Source: Enoplolaimus lenunculus (Eukaryota > Nematoda > Enoplea > Enoplida > Thoracostomopsidae). Taken from it: a DNA stretch of 64,000 bases. The stretch spans positions 248,001 to 312,000 of the forward strand of contig JASANG010001532.1 of assembly GCA_030248215.1 (NCBI GenBank), written 5' to 3'. The position numbers were made by a program, and so were the translations under genes. Shown in pieces: positions 1 to 10,889 of this stretch. The notes beneath the pieces were generated by a model. It was not told the DNA's origin. It saw only the letters and a list, made by a program, of their open reading frames with translations, and ran no database searches. The number at the start of each line of letters is the position of its first letter. The stretch's first letter is position 1.

Positions 1-180
1 CGGCCCACGTATACTTCACTGCCGTCCCAAAATCCCTCAGCTAAAAAATTGATAGCTTTTGTTTGTGGTGGGATTTTGGGATTTCGAGATTTCGGAATTT
101 TGTGATTTCAATGGAACGCATCGCAAGCAATTCATTCGGCTTGCATATGCTTATGTTTAGGATTAGCCAATTCTTTGTCT

Positions 181-470
181 CAAGATTAGGTTTAGGATGA
201 GGGAAGGCTCTGTTTTAGGCTTAGGTTTATGATGAGACGTTTACACGTTTGATCGGGCGTAAGCTTAGATATGTACTTTAGAGGTGCGTTAGCATAATAG
301 GTTTCGGGTTTGACTTAGGCTGCAGCTTAGGCTTAAACTCAGCCTTAGGCTTAAATTTAGGCTTAGGCTTAGGCTTGGGATAAGGTTTAGGCTTCGGCTT
401 TAAGACCAGGTTTTGGTTTAAACATAGATTAGACCTTAAATGACCCTTGGACTAAACCTACGCTTAGGCA
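181..470. repeat. Degenerate TTAGGC-like hexamer tract
   Basis: TTAGG/TTAGGC/TTTAGG hexamers recur, densest around 300-415, broken by other bases. TTAGGC is the nematode telomere unit, but the array is degenerate and lies beside ordinary sequence, so it is interstitial and not a chromosome end. The same hexamers form the core of the GGCC-ended MITEs further on, and this may be a worn copy of one. The flank at 470-610 is rich in repeated AAATCCCA words. No gene is supported in 1-1240. Confidence 0.6.
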
Positions 471-1485
471 TAGAATGACGCAAATTCCACCATCGTCCGA
501 ATTCCGAAATCCCAAAAACCCAATTTCCCACGTTCGATCATATTCCCAAATCCCAAAATCCCACCTTCGGCCATATCCAGACATCCCATAATCCCACCTT
601 CCACCACACCTCAACTTCTTGCGATAGGATTGTAAGATTTTGGGACCGCAGCAAGCTTAGCATGGGCCAATCTGGCGACGACTATTTAGTCTTTGCTCAG
701 GCCCTATTTACGCATCAGAAAGCATATATATATACGATAAAGCTTTGTTTGATTTACTAATTTTGTAACAAATACTTTGCATAAAATCGTTGAAAATATT
801 AACTGATTCCAGCGGGTCGAGATTCGGTTTGCCCACACGGAGGCAACGCGTACATAGACGAGCAGGCAAACTTTCGCTCGTGTGACTCAAACGTTCAGTG
901 TCCAATCAGTTATCACTGTGTTCGAACGCTTATTTCAGACTATCGCGTTTGTTGCCATTCTGATTCAAGTAAAATTCAAACAAATTTTTTTTGCCAAATT
1001 TGCGACGTTGAAATTACTGCTTGCGTTTGGTTATAATAAACATACAAAAGTTTCGTTCAAAAGTGAACTAAAACTCAAAAATATTGAAAAAATCTGGGTT
1101 AGTTTTGGAGCAAATCGAATTTTTAACCTATTCTCGCATAGCGTATACTGCGAGCAACTAAGTTTCAACAACGTATGTGCAATCAATGCACAAATCAGTG
1201 TTTTAAATTACATGTCATGCACATTGCAAAATGTGCACAAGACATAAGACATGAAAGCCATATATACCTTTGGCGTCTCAAGTTCCTATTCTGAGTGGTG
1301 AAAATGGTTCACAGCCAAGACCCTGGTATTTCGAGTTTTATCATGGTAATTAGTTTATCGGACACAATAGAAAATATTCATGCGAGAAACGGTTAATCGT
1401 AAAAATTTATTTCTAAGTAACTTAGTTCAGAAAACCAACCATGACAAAACGATTTGATTTCTCGATATAAGTTTTTTTGTTGCAG

Positions 1486-4400
1486 TTACTTGTGACTCAG
1501 GATATTCAGCGTACTCAAGCAACAACATTTACAAAATTTGTCATTCTGACGGCGAATGTGGTGGCGACTATTTGTGTTATACGCAAAATAATCGTAATAT
1601 TGGAATGTGTTGTATTGAAGATGAAGTTGAAGAAATCGGTAATTAAACAATAGTTATGGCCAGTGTAAAGAACAGGGGCGAAACAGTAGTATAAGTATAT
1701 TCCTAAGCCTAAGCGTAAGAATGAGCATATTCCTAAGCCTAAGCGTAAGAATGAGCATATTCCTAAGCCTAAGCGTAAGAATGAGCATATTCCTTTAGCC
1801 TAAGCGTAAGAATGAGCATATTCCTAAGCTTAAGCGTAAGAATGAGCATATTCCTTTAGCCTAAGCGTAAGAATGAGCATATTCCTAAGCCAAAGCCTAA
1901 TCCTAAGTTTAAGTCAAGCAAAAAATCAGTTTTAAGCTTAAGCTTACTCTATTTTAGGCCCACAGAAAAACGTTCCGCCCGTGATGTTTACACGGGCAAT
2001 AATAAGAATTGCTTCAATTTGATACACGGCAATTTGCGCGCTCCACAAAATCTCGTGTACAGCGTAAGATGAACTGATAATTGACGCTTGCCTATTGCTA
2101 GTTTTTCGTAAATTTTTTGCTTGTTTTTAAGATAAAAGAAAATTGGCGTTCAATAATTATTTTAGCAGAACTGTTTATTATATTGAAATAATTCCCCAGT
2201 TATGAAGTAAAAGCAAATATTAACGTTCTTTAATACTACTGCTGTATTAGGTATTGCAACTATCCGTTGAAACCAGCATTATTATTTGTCTTATATAAAA
2301 ACTTTGAGCAATAAATATAAGGGTATATTACTTATGAATGTATCTATTTCAAAACTTAAGTATACTTTAAAGTTTCGAACTCAACTGTAGGTATTTGGTG
2401 CTCGAATCACTTATGCACTACAATTTGAGATAATTGTAATTTATGGACTCTAATTAAGGTTTAGGGTCTGTATCCGCTTACGGACACTTATTAGGAATAC
2501 GAACTCCTGTTGATATGGACTCAAAACGGGTACCCCCCTCTTATTCGGGTCACTAGAGTATGGCACAAAAATTCAATCTTTGCATGCATTTTGCGTCCGC
2601 AGAAACGTGTTTTCAAAAACTCGATCTTGGCGAGCGGTGTGACGATTCCGCGGTGTCTGTTCGGTACTATTACGCCCAAATATTTCACCGATGTGTGCTG
2701 TTTGTCTATCTTGGTTGTGGTGGCAATGATAACAACTTTTATTCGAAATCCGGTTGCGAAGAAATTTGCAAAGATGAATTGAGTGGAAATTTAATATCGA
2801 ACGTTGTCGATCGGATTATATCCGGTATCACTGGAAGTACTGATACCCCGGTGGAGAGGCCTCGAAAACGAGGATCCGTGAAACAGAAACGATCCGGCAT
2901 ATCTGGTGATCGTGGCAGTGCCGGATTTCGAGAATTTAGAGGCGAAAACGGTTTCGAATGGCGCGGTGTTGTTGTGTTGACAAGTATGTTTGTAGCAATC
3001 GTGTCACAAAAGTAAAACGCTATTTTTAACGCTTTTCGCATTTCAAGCAGTATCTTTCAAAGCGCTTCTATGTACAAGCGGGCAAGAATTCAAATAATTA
3101 GCTTCGCTAACGTAGCGAAACAATACATCATAAACGCTTTTCAGCCAATAGCGAAGCCAATATTTTATTTCGGGAGGGAATAATTTAGTCAAAAAAACTG
3201 TTTGCGAATGAGCGTACTTAGCGAGCAAGAGAAAATTTTTGACCTCTGCAGGTTATGCGGGGTTCACGTTATAACCGGGGCAGGTGGGACACGGTTTGTC
3301 TCATGTTGATTCGACGTCAACGTTAAAATTTGGGCACTTATATCGGGTCAACAGGCAAAACTCGAATGTCATATGACATTAGCTTACAAACCACCGCTCT
3401 CAAATGATCAATGTGTACAAGGGACGGTATGTCACGTGACCCTGTCGGACATTTATGCGAATATCATATGATATTCAGCGGGACAGTGTAACCTTTGGGT
3501 ACTAATAAATGAATGAAAAGTTGGACGGCAGAGGTACAAACGTGCTTTAAATACCAAATACATGCCTGCAAATCGTTTCTGACACAAAATAGCTTAAAAC
3601 CGCAGCTTCAAAAATCAAAAATTCAAATTTCAAATTCTAGTATCATATGATATTCAACAGGACAATTTGGGTATGTTACCTCAACTATGCAGACATTTGA
3701 AAATATATCATATGATATTCGCAGACAATACCTCGAATATCATATGATATTGAAGGACAAAAGGTGACCTACACATGATATTAGCCGACAAATACGAATT
3801 TCTGAATACGATATGGGTTCTACTTGCAGACAAAATGTGACCCAATAGTCTAATAGGGACAAAACGTGTACCAAGCTGCCCCGGTTATGCCGTGAACCCC
3901 GCATTATCCTACAGCGTGTACTTCATTATTAGAGTTTCTTTCTCTTTTCGAGGGCATATATCCCCCTATTCCCGCTTGGATTAGGTCTTGGTGTTAGCAT
4001 TTTTCATTTTTACAACGCTATTTTAGCATCATTGTGATGTTATAACGCCTCCTATTCCAGAGTCCCGGATTTCGAATTCTAGCCAGTCAAATTTCGATGT
4101 GTGTACAACCGACACAGTAGGACTGGGTGAAACAAAAATGATTCCAAATTTTTCGACCTTCTGAATTTTCCAACTTTAGGTTTTTAATAGTTTAAGTTAA
4201 GTATTACAAAGCTGAGAATGTCGGCTTTTCCAGCATGTTTATTAGCTTTAAAAAATGGCCCCATGTATAGAACAGGGCCGGAACAGTAGTATAAGCATAT
4301 TTCTAAGCCTAAGCCTAAGCAAAAAAAATTAGTCTAAAGCTTAAACTGACTCTATAGCCCAACCGGAAAACGATCCGGCCTTGTTCTATACATGGGCCAA

Positions 4401-4586
4401 AAAATGCATATATTTCGACATCTTCAAAACAATTATATTTCAGACCCATGTCCAAATGGAATGAAACCAGAACGAAACGGCGACGAAGTCCGCATTTGTC
4501 CTGTTGTTGGGATTAGCCAATATTGTGGCGCTGATTATATGTGTAAAATGAGTGCAGTTTTAGGCATGGGAGTTTGTTGTATGTAA
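1486..4586 (+). CDS. Secreted lustrin-Cys / Kunitz / lustrin-Cys protein, 5' incomplete
   Basis: Three exons are seen: 1486-1638, 2603-2983 and 4444-4586 (TAA stop). Every junction is phase 1 and the two internal exons are multiples of three (153 and 381 bp), so each domain is a symmetrical module. Exon 1 encodes a small cysteine domain ending in GMCC. Exon 2 encodes a full Kunitz/BPTI fold with all six cysteines and the signatures RYYY and GCGGNDNNF, then a basic linker. Exon 3 encodes a lustrin-type repeat (CPNGMKPERNG to GVCC). Nematode proteins with this mix are secreted, in cuticle or as protease inhibitors. The residue after the second Kunitz cysteine (P1) is Asp instead of the usual Lys/Arg, so trypsin inhibition is doubtful. 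The signal-peptide exon must lie upstream of 1486 and end in phase 1; I could not fix it. A reading at about 1252-1344 before a GTAATT donor is one weak candidate. Retaining intron 1 would give an immediate stop after 1638. Confidence 0.75.
1658..1997. mobile_element. GGCC-ended MITE with 30-bp internal repeat (intron 1 of the Kunitz gene)
   Basis: It starts GGCCAGTGTAAAGAACAGG and ends CGTTCCGCCCGTGATG..ACACGGGC, the imperfect inverted ends of the GGCC family. About six tandem copies of a 30-bp unit (ATTCCTAAGCCTAAGC plus GTAAGAATGAGCAT) fill 1696-1890. Read on the other strand, the core is TTAGGC-like. No convincing target duplication is visible. It lies 19 bp after the exon 1 donor. Confidence 0.8.
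2245..2555. mobile_element. 5'-truncated GTGACCCGAATAAGA-family MITE
   Basis: The right end CTTATTCGGGTCAC is followed by TA, as expected for a TA-target (mariner-like) element. The body, including TTTAAAGTTTCGAACTC and TATCCGCTTACGGAC, matches the copy at 17886-18285. The left end is missing. It ends 47 bp before the Kunitz exon, so the acceptor lies just outside it. Confidence 0.7.
3256..3903. mobile_element. Harbinger-like MITE with repeated 16-18 bp palindromes
   Basis: The two ends match as inverted repeats of about 45 bp, starting TGCGGGGTTCACG and continuing ATAACCGGGGCAG. TTA flanks both ends (3253-3255 and 3904-3906), the 3-bp target duplication typical of PIF/Harbinger. The inside carries at least four copies of a perfect or near-perfect palindrome around ATATCATATGATAT (near 3459, 3640, 3704, 3735), each followed within a few bases by GACA or a similar word, plus variants near 3368 and 3773. 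No transposase is present. It sits in intron 2 of the Kunitz gene. Confidence 0.75.
4257..4398. mobile_element. GGCC-ended MITE, short intact copy
   Basis: A 142-bp element begins GGCCCCATGTATAGAACAGG and ends CCTTGTTCTATACATGGGCC. AAAAAAT flanks it on both sides (4250-4256 and 4399-4405), a 7-bp direct match that may be part of an 8-bp duplication. The core has CCTAAGCCTAAGC, the complement of TTAGGC. It ends 45 bp before the last exon of the Kunitz gene. Confidence 0.88.
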
Positions 4587-4611
4587 AAACAGGACACCAC
4601 TATCACGCTGT

Positions 4612-4853
4612 TAATTTTGATGAGATAATTTAATCAACTCCGACAGAAGAAAATTAGTTATTTCTGAGCTATTAAACAGTAAACTTTAGCTCACTCTGAG
4701 TGGAGTTGATTCTCACAGTGAGATGACTCTGTGCGACTTAATTAAATCAGAATTTCTTGAGCCAACTCAGAATTGTGAGTTCTGATAGTCCTAATTCAGA
4801 TTGAGTGATTCAACTCGTTCTGAGTTTAAAATCAACTAATATTGGAATTTACA
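4612..4853. mobile_element. CACTG-family MITE, worn copy
   Basis: It shares the body of the CACTGTAAATTCCA family: CTCACTCTGAGT, GAGTTCTGATAGTCCTAA and the right end TTGGAATTTACA. Both termini are eroded. It lies just 3' of the Kunitz gene stop codon and may contribute to its 3' untranslated region. Confidence 0.75.
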
Positions 4854-5057
4854 AACCACCACCACTTTCAACCCCACATGAAATTTACTCAGCAAGAACT
4901 ACAACCGCCCCGAGTTAAAAATGTTTGCTGCGAACAATTTGCACTTTTTGGCAAATGATTGCGCAAATTTTGGAGTTAATTTTCGCTGAAATTGTAAAAA
5001 TGTTGAACTTTGTGGAATATAAGAAAATGAAAAACGCCGATAAAATTTCAAGATAAT

Positions 5058-5282
5058 AAAGTCTCACCGCTTTTGTGGATTAAAGTCTCACCGCTGTGGA
5101 TTAAAGACTCTCACCGCTGTGGATTAAAGACTCTCACCGCTGTGGATTAAAGTCTCTCACGCTGTTGATTAAAGTCTCTCACCGCTGTGGATTAAAGTCT
5201 CTCACCGCTGTGGATTAAAGTCTCTCACCGCTGTGGATTAAAGTCTCACCGCTGTGGATTAAAGTCTCACCGCTGTGGATTT
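5058..5282. repeat. 21-23 bp tandem repeat, ten units
   Basis: Ten head-to-tail units of AAAGTCTCTCACCGCTGTGG plus ATT occur, in 21-, 22-, 23- and 24-bp variants that differ mainly in one or two CT steps. Such length variation is typical of a recently active minisatellite. No open frame crosses it. Confidence 0.9.
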
Positions 5283-5397
5283 TTTGAGGAGGCCACAGGA
5301 GGACCCATATTTGCCAAAGCCACTCAGAATATTTGAATCGTTTCTATTTATAAATTTACCATTTAAATGAGGCCCATTTGTATGTTTGGCCAATGTA

Positions 5398-5555
5398 TAA
5401 AACAGGGTCGTAACATTCGTATAAAAATATTCCTAAGCCTAAACGTAAGCATGAACTTATACCTAAAAGCCTAAGCAAAAAATTAGCATGAAGCTTAAGC
5501 TTATTCTATTGCAGTCCGTCAGAAAAACGCTTCGCCTCTGATCATTACATACGCC
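5398..5555. mobile_element. GGCC-ended MITE
   Basis: It begins GGCCAATGTATAAAACAGG and ends CATTACATACGCC. The flanks GTATGTTT and GTTTGTTT are an 8-bp duplication with one mismatch. The core has the family's AAGCCTAA words and a degenerate right half. Confidence 0.8.
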
Positions 5556-5768
5556 GTTTGTTTTAATTATCTTGACTACCACGGCTGTGGTTTTGTTTAT
5601 TAACGAAATAACAAAACAAGTATCAAGTGTAGTCTACGCTTGGCAATAACAAATCACACAGAACGATAAAAAACATTGATTCTTGTGCATTTTTCCAGAT
5701 ATTTAAGGTAAAGGCGTAGGCTTACGTTTAAGCAAAGGTTTAACACAAAGGCTTATGCTTAAGCATAA

Positions 5769-6095
5769 TGTAGTGACACGAATACGAGGGAGGTCTGTTA
5801 TTTGTCTCTTCATAATTCACCCTATTTTTTGGACACGACATACTTTTTTTATATTCTTTCTTTTATGCGGAACTGACTTGGATTTAATAAAGTTAGTCTA
5901 AGTTTTCTGAGTGTCTGTTACATATTTGAGCAGTTTAGACCATTCTTCTACTTTGCTGTGTTATGAACTTTAACTACGACTTATGGACTATCACTAACGG
6001 ACTACAATTTGGGATACTGACTCGCTATTAAGTGGGACTCAAAGTAGGGAACCCCTCTTGTTACCCCCTCCTCTTTATTTAGGTCACTAAGTTAG
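5769..6095. mobile_element. GTGACCCGAATAAGA-family MITE (TA target)
   Basis: Left end TA-GTGACACGAATACGAGG and right end CTTTATTTAGGTCAC-TA. Part of its body (TTCTTTCTTTT.. GAGTGTCTGTTACATATTTG) matches the copy starting at 28995. It has no coding capacity. Confidence 0.7.
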
Positions 6096-7108
6096 TAGGT
6101 CTTGCGTAAGCATAAGTCGAATCATCATTGGTTAGCGACGGTACAAGAGCCGATAGAACTCAAAATTAAAGAGATTTGCTATTGATATATACACATCAAC
6201 AAAACCAAATGTGGTGACCACGAAAACTGCTACTGGATAGGTTACATTTCTATTTATTAAAATTGCTCTATCCGTTTCCGGTACATTTTGTCTTCTGTTT
6301 CACGTTCAAAATATGTTTACGAGACAGCTTATATACTTGTGGCTGGTTTGGTTACACGTTTACGCATAATGATATATTAACAAAAACATTATTGCAAATA
6401 TTATTGCAACTCGCAATAGCACTAAAAATAACAGTCAATAAATAAAATAAAAACAATCATAAAATTTATAAAATAGCCCGAATTCTTAAAGTTTATGTAC
6501 CTTAATTTAGATTTTTTGGGTTCAAAAATTAATTTCTGCAAATCCGTTGGAGTGAAATTGTTTCAAATGATAGCATTATTTCTAACGATTTTTTTCGAAA
6601 CATACGAATCCAAAGACAAACATTAGTGGAGTCACGAGCCCCAAATCACTAAAACTACTTCTGTTAATACGTAATGCCACTGTCTTAGCCAAACCATCGT
6701 TATCGATTATTGCTCATTCAAATCACAAGGACTTCTTAATTGCACTACTTAAAGCATCGAACTTTTGTAGTAAATGTTATGATCACCTTAACAGGCTACG
6801 CCGCAAGTCTTTTGAGAAAGTAACAAATGCAATCAGCGTCGAATCCACAAATTTCTGACGGAGTCCGGACTGGCAAAAAGTTATGAAACACAATTTTTAC
6901 TCTATGCTATATATCTGAAAATTTTCTAACGGCAAAAATTGTATGGTTGTGATCCTTACCGGCTAAAAAAGTTTCTGTCCGGGGGCACAAACACACGAAT
7001 CAGTAAAACACTAACACTAAGACGTCTAATCAATATTTAAATATCTCTACATCATAACAACGTCAAACGAAAAATATTCGAAGATAAAACAAAATTAAAA
7101 CTACCTCA
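6096..7108. other. No gene recognised
   Basis: This stretch is AT-rich. A 60-codon frame at 6263-6445 has no recognisable domain and I do not support it. It presumably includes the 3' flank of the minus-strand gene ending at 7109. Confidence 0.6.
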
Positions 7109-8041
7109 TTATACAGCGTCTTGAAGCACAGCGATATCAGAGCGAAGCTTTCGAATGATTACAAGCCTTTGGCCGGCGTCGGAATTACCACTGTTTAGCT
7201 CATCTAAAAACTGTTGTTCTTGAATTCGCAGTTCGGCAATTTTATCCGCAAGTGCACGAGTTAACATGGAATTGGCTACACCGGTGTCAGTTTCATTGCC
7301 AACGCCTTGCAACTCCATATCTAACAACGGCCTCGATCCTTGCGACAGCCGTCTCGATGAGACCGCGCCGTTTAGAACCGGCCGTCCGGCTAAAAGTTGG
7401 CTGACCATCGCGTTATCATCGCCGATTTCGTTGATGATCTTTGAGATTAATTTGCCACTAATTTCACCAACAATTTGGTCGAGAAGTCGTTGTGAAATCA
7501 TTTGGTCAAGCCCAGAGCTTTGAAGGGCTTCTGGAGTTATGATCGAAGAAAATATAGATTGAAGTGCTGAGAAATCTGTAAAATACGCGCACGAGTGACA
7601 AGTCTTCAAACGTGGGTTCAAAGTGAAACGTTTGGTTTGATATATAAGCCTGACCGGGTGACAAGTTTCCCGGCCAGCTTAAAACCAGAAAGATTCAGTA
7701 TGACTAAATTAGAATTCCCTTAAAATGTTAGCTTGGATTTTGGCTTCGCAGAATACAGATCCGTAGCTAGCTTAATATGCTGGGTGAGACACAGTATTTT
7801 ATATACAGGAAAGGCAAGTTAAGAATACATATGTACAAGTAGTGTTTATATGCTTACACTTTTCACCCCGGTGGCTACGAGATCCATATCTATCAGTATA
7901 TCGGTATTTTACAGTATCGGTACAACATTAATCTAAAATGATCAACAAAATCTGTTCTTTTACCTGGCTGGACATTGCCTCGACTGAACGTGAACAGACT
8001 TTGTCTCCGCGTTCTTGAAATCAACGAATCTTCTGAGCAAG
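7109..8041 (-). CDS. Orphan protein, two 3' exons, 5' end not found
   Basis: Two minus-strand exons are supported: 8041-7964 (78 bp, acceptor GATTTTAG, donor GTAAAA) and 7575-7109 (acceptor TTTTACAG, TAA stop). Both junctions are phase 1 and the first exon is symmetrical. The encoded part is about 180 residues. It starts CSEDSLISRTRRQSLF, then DFSALQSIFSSIITPEAL, a helical stretch (LDQMISQRLLDQIVGEI) and a likely coiled coil near the C-terminus (DKIAELRIQEQQFLDEL). I recognise no family. The dibasic RTRR near the start would suit a processed secreted protein, but no signal peptide is seen because the upstream exon is missing; it would end in phase 1 somewhere above 8041. The frame is open and amino-acid use is balanced, unlike the repeat-derived frames nearby. 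Confidence 0.65.
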
Positions 8042-8144
8042 CTAAAATCAAACGTCAAAAATATATTAAATATAATCGCAACAATATGCTGAAATGCAGT
8101 ATCCACACAAAACGTAAGCTATTGAAGCAAAACTAAACAAAAAC

Positions 8145-9118
8145 GGCGTATGTAAAGATCAGAGGCGGAACGTTTACCTGCGGGACTGTAATAGAGTAAT
8201 CTTAAGCTTTGCTTAGGCTTAAGCTAAGGCATATGCTCATTCGTACACTTAGGCTATTGGAATATGCTTATACTACTGTTACGACCCTGTCCTAAACATT
8301 GACCCAAAAATCGGGCTATTGGAGTATGCTTATACTACTGTTACGACCCTGTCCTAAACATTGACCCAAAAATCGGGCTATTGGAACATGCTTATACTAC
8401 TGTTACGACCCTGTCCTAAACATTGACCCAAAAATCGGGCTATTGGAATATGCTTATACTACTGTTACGACCCTGTCCTAAACATTGACCCAAAAATCGG
8501 GCTATTGGAGTATGCTTATACTACTGTTACGACCCTGTCCTAAACATTGACCCAAAAATCGGGCTATTGGAATATGCTTATACTACTGTTACGACCCTGT
8601 CCTAAACATTGACCCAAAAATCGGGCTATTGGAACATGCTTATACTACTGTTACGACCCTGTCCTAAACATTGACCCAAAAATCGGGCTATTGGAATATG
8701 CTTATACTACTGTTACGACCCTGTCCTAAACATTGACCCAAAAATCGGGCTATTGGAGTATGCTTATACTACTGTTACGACCCTGTCCTAAACATTGACC
8801 CAAAAATCGGGCTATTGGAACATGCTTATACTACTGTTACGACCCTGTCCTAAACATTGACCCAAAAATCGAGCTATTGGAATATGCTTATACTACTGTT
8901 ACGACCCTGTCCTAAACATTGACCCAAAAATCGGGCTATTGGAACATGCTTATACTACTGTTACGACCCTGTCCTAAACATTGACCCAAAAATCGGGCTA
9001 TTGGAACATGCTTATACTACTGTTACGACCCTGTCCTAAACATTGACCCAAAAATCGGGCTATTGGAGTATGCTTATACTACTGTTACGACCCTGTCCTA
9101 AACATTGACCCAAAAATC
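8145..9118. mobile_element. GGCC-ended MITE expanded into a 62-bp tandem array
   Basis: The left end is GGCGTATGTAAAGATCAGAGG at 8145. From about 8253 to 9118 the right part of the element is repeated about 14 times as a 62-bp unit: GGGCTATTGGAATATGC, TTATACTACTGTTACGACC, then CTGTCCTAAACATTGACC and CAAAAATC. The last letters, CAAAAAT, match the left flank CAAAAAC, so the unit appears to contain the MITE terminus plus target-site bases. Units differ chiefly at one 3-base site (AAT, AGT or AAC after GG) in a partly patterned order. The array lies upstream of the minus-strand gene at 7109-8041, possibly in its promoter or an upstream intron. Confidence 0.85.
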
Positions 9119-9478
9119 CAACATTAAATTTGTGTGTCCACCAGTTAAGGTCCGCTCGTGCTGTTTTTCAAGGACGGTCGTACACTTTCCGAAACAGGCT
9201 TCAACACAGGCCTAGGCTTCATGCTTTATGCTTAGAAAAACATTTAGCTAAACCAAAAACTTTCCCTATAAACCTAAGCCTAGCTTAAACCTGAGCCCAA
9301 TCCAGGACGGTAGAAAGTTTAAGATACCAAGGGAACAGAGCAAAACAATGTTACGAGAGAAAGCTTTAACTTCAAATATGGTGGGAAAAGTGTACCTTGT
9401 CTGACTAAACAATTCTCGAATTTGGTGTTGCTAATAGTCTTAAATCAACAGAGTATTAATTGCAATTCGAAGAGTTCA

Positions 9479-9813
9479 TGGTGCAACCGGAGGTGAAAAA
9501 TACCGGAGCCGGAGGTCAACGAAACTTGCCGGAGCCGGAGGTGAGGCGAAATTAGGTAGTAAAAATGATGGTTAATTTGTTAATTTTAGCCAATATATCT
9601 GCAATATGCTGTTGTTTGGTTTTACGCTAATTTTTTGCGATATTTTGGAAATTCTTTCCTGAAAATTGTGATAAAAGTAAAAGGAAACGCACTAAACAGA
9701 TACATGTGCACGATTTTACAACCGAAACTGCCGGAAATTCCGGCAAAAATCTACCGAAGCCGAAGGCCGATTTTCCGCCGGAGCCGGAGGCAGACCTCCG
9801 GTTTTTCTCTGGT
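9479..9813. mobile_element. hAT-like MITE (GGTGCAACCGGA family)
   Basis: Left end GGTGCAACCGGAGGTG and AAATACCGGAGCCGGAGG; right end GGAGGCAGACCTCCGG. Flanks AGAGTTCA and AGAGTTTT form an imperfect 8-bp duplication. The inside is AT-rich with no gene. Confidence 0.75.
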
Positions 9814-10009
9814 AGAGTTTTATGTTTCCTACTTTACCTGAGATAACCAACGTAATGAACAAAATGTGCGCAATTGATTTTTGATTCATTCTATTTACCA
9901 TTTTATATATTGCATTCAGTAATTGAAAAAATTCAAATTCTTGTTTCGCGGATAAGTGACTGAAATAAGCTATAATTTTATAAACAATCAGGGTGCGAGT
10001 TGATATCCG

Positions 10010-10279
10010 CACTGTAAATTCCACTGACTTAATTAAGCAACTCAGACGGAAAGTTAGTTACTTCTGAGTTAACAACATTAAAATTTGACTCACTCTGAGT
10101 TGAGTTGTTTCTCACTATGAGTTCAGTTGACTCCTGGGGAGTTGATGAACTAAACTAGATTGATGAACTAAACTAGAATAAGTTGAATAAACTCACAATT
10201 GTGAGTTCTGATAGTCCTAACTCAGACTGAGTGATTCAACTCATTCTGAGTTAAAATCAACTCACTGGTATTTACAGTG
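10010..10279. mobile_element. CACTG-family MITE, well preserved
   Basis: It starts CACTGTAAATTCCACTGA and ends TCACTGGTATTTACAGTG, inverted repeats. CG lies on both sides, consistent with a 2-bp target duplication. The inside carries several GAGTTGA/CTCAGA words. CACTG ends with 2-bp duplications suggest the CMC (EnSpm/Mirage) group. Confidence 0.85.
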
Positions 10280-10416
10280 CGTTTACGTTTCCGTTATAGA
10301 AATGCCTGGAATTTCGTTAGTTTTTTGACGCAGAAATGTCGCAATTTCTCATTATACATAGATATGCTGCACTTATTCGATTTGAAATGAAATGACGCTA
10401 TTAAAAATTTGTATCC

Positions 10417-10581
10417 CAGTGCCGGAGCAAACAGGGTTGGGGGCTTCCCCCAAACTCGCAAGCGAAAAGCCAGACGAGTATTAAAACTTCGGCGGTTTTT
10501 GCTTCAACCAGTTAGGAGGGTGGAGGGCCCTTTAGGGATGGGCCCCCAAACGGGGTATGGGTGATGGCTGCTTCGGCCCTG
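10417..10581. mobile_element. hAT-like MITE, CAGTGCCGGAGC family
   Basis: Starts CAGTGCCGGAGCAAACAGG and ends GCTGCTTCGGCCCTG. It is GC-rich, with blocks CCCCCAAACTCGCAAGCGA and GGGCCC. The copy at 30208-30379 is the same element in the opposite orientation. No clear target duplication here. Confidence 0.75.
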
Positions 10582-10889
10582 TACGTAGTGCGTAGTACAT
10601 GAAGTGAGGCTAAAACTGCGTTTAGTTGGTTACCGCTTGAAACCTTATTTTTACTATCTGTTTTTACATCACGTAAAGTTATAACTTAAACGCTGGTTAA
10701 AGTACAATAAACGTCGCCGGAATAAACTTGAAACTGCCTAAAATCTGGAATTAAGGATCGTATTTTTGACATTTGCCTTTTTTAAAGCGTGATTCAGTTT
10801 AATTGTGTGGTTTCAACTCTCGTTGACTTGAATAAATATATAAATTGAAAGTTGCGGTATACATATTCGACGGGCGTCATGTCAAAAAA

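Noticed and set aside
1-470. True telomere or chromosome end
   Set aside because: The TTAGGC-like hexamers are degenerate, interrupted and followed by ordinary sequence and genes; the same hexamers occur within MITEs throughout the window.
429-614. Minus-strand frame with repeated Trp-Asp-Phe-Gly words
   Set aside because: It arises from short repeated AAATCCCA/CACCTTC words and has no other support.
8253-9118. CRISPR array
   Set aside because: The units are contiguous with no unique spacers, the repeat derives from a MITE terminus, and the DNA is eukaryotic.
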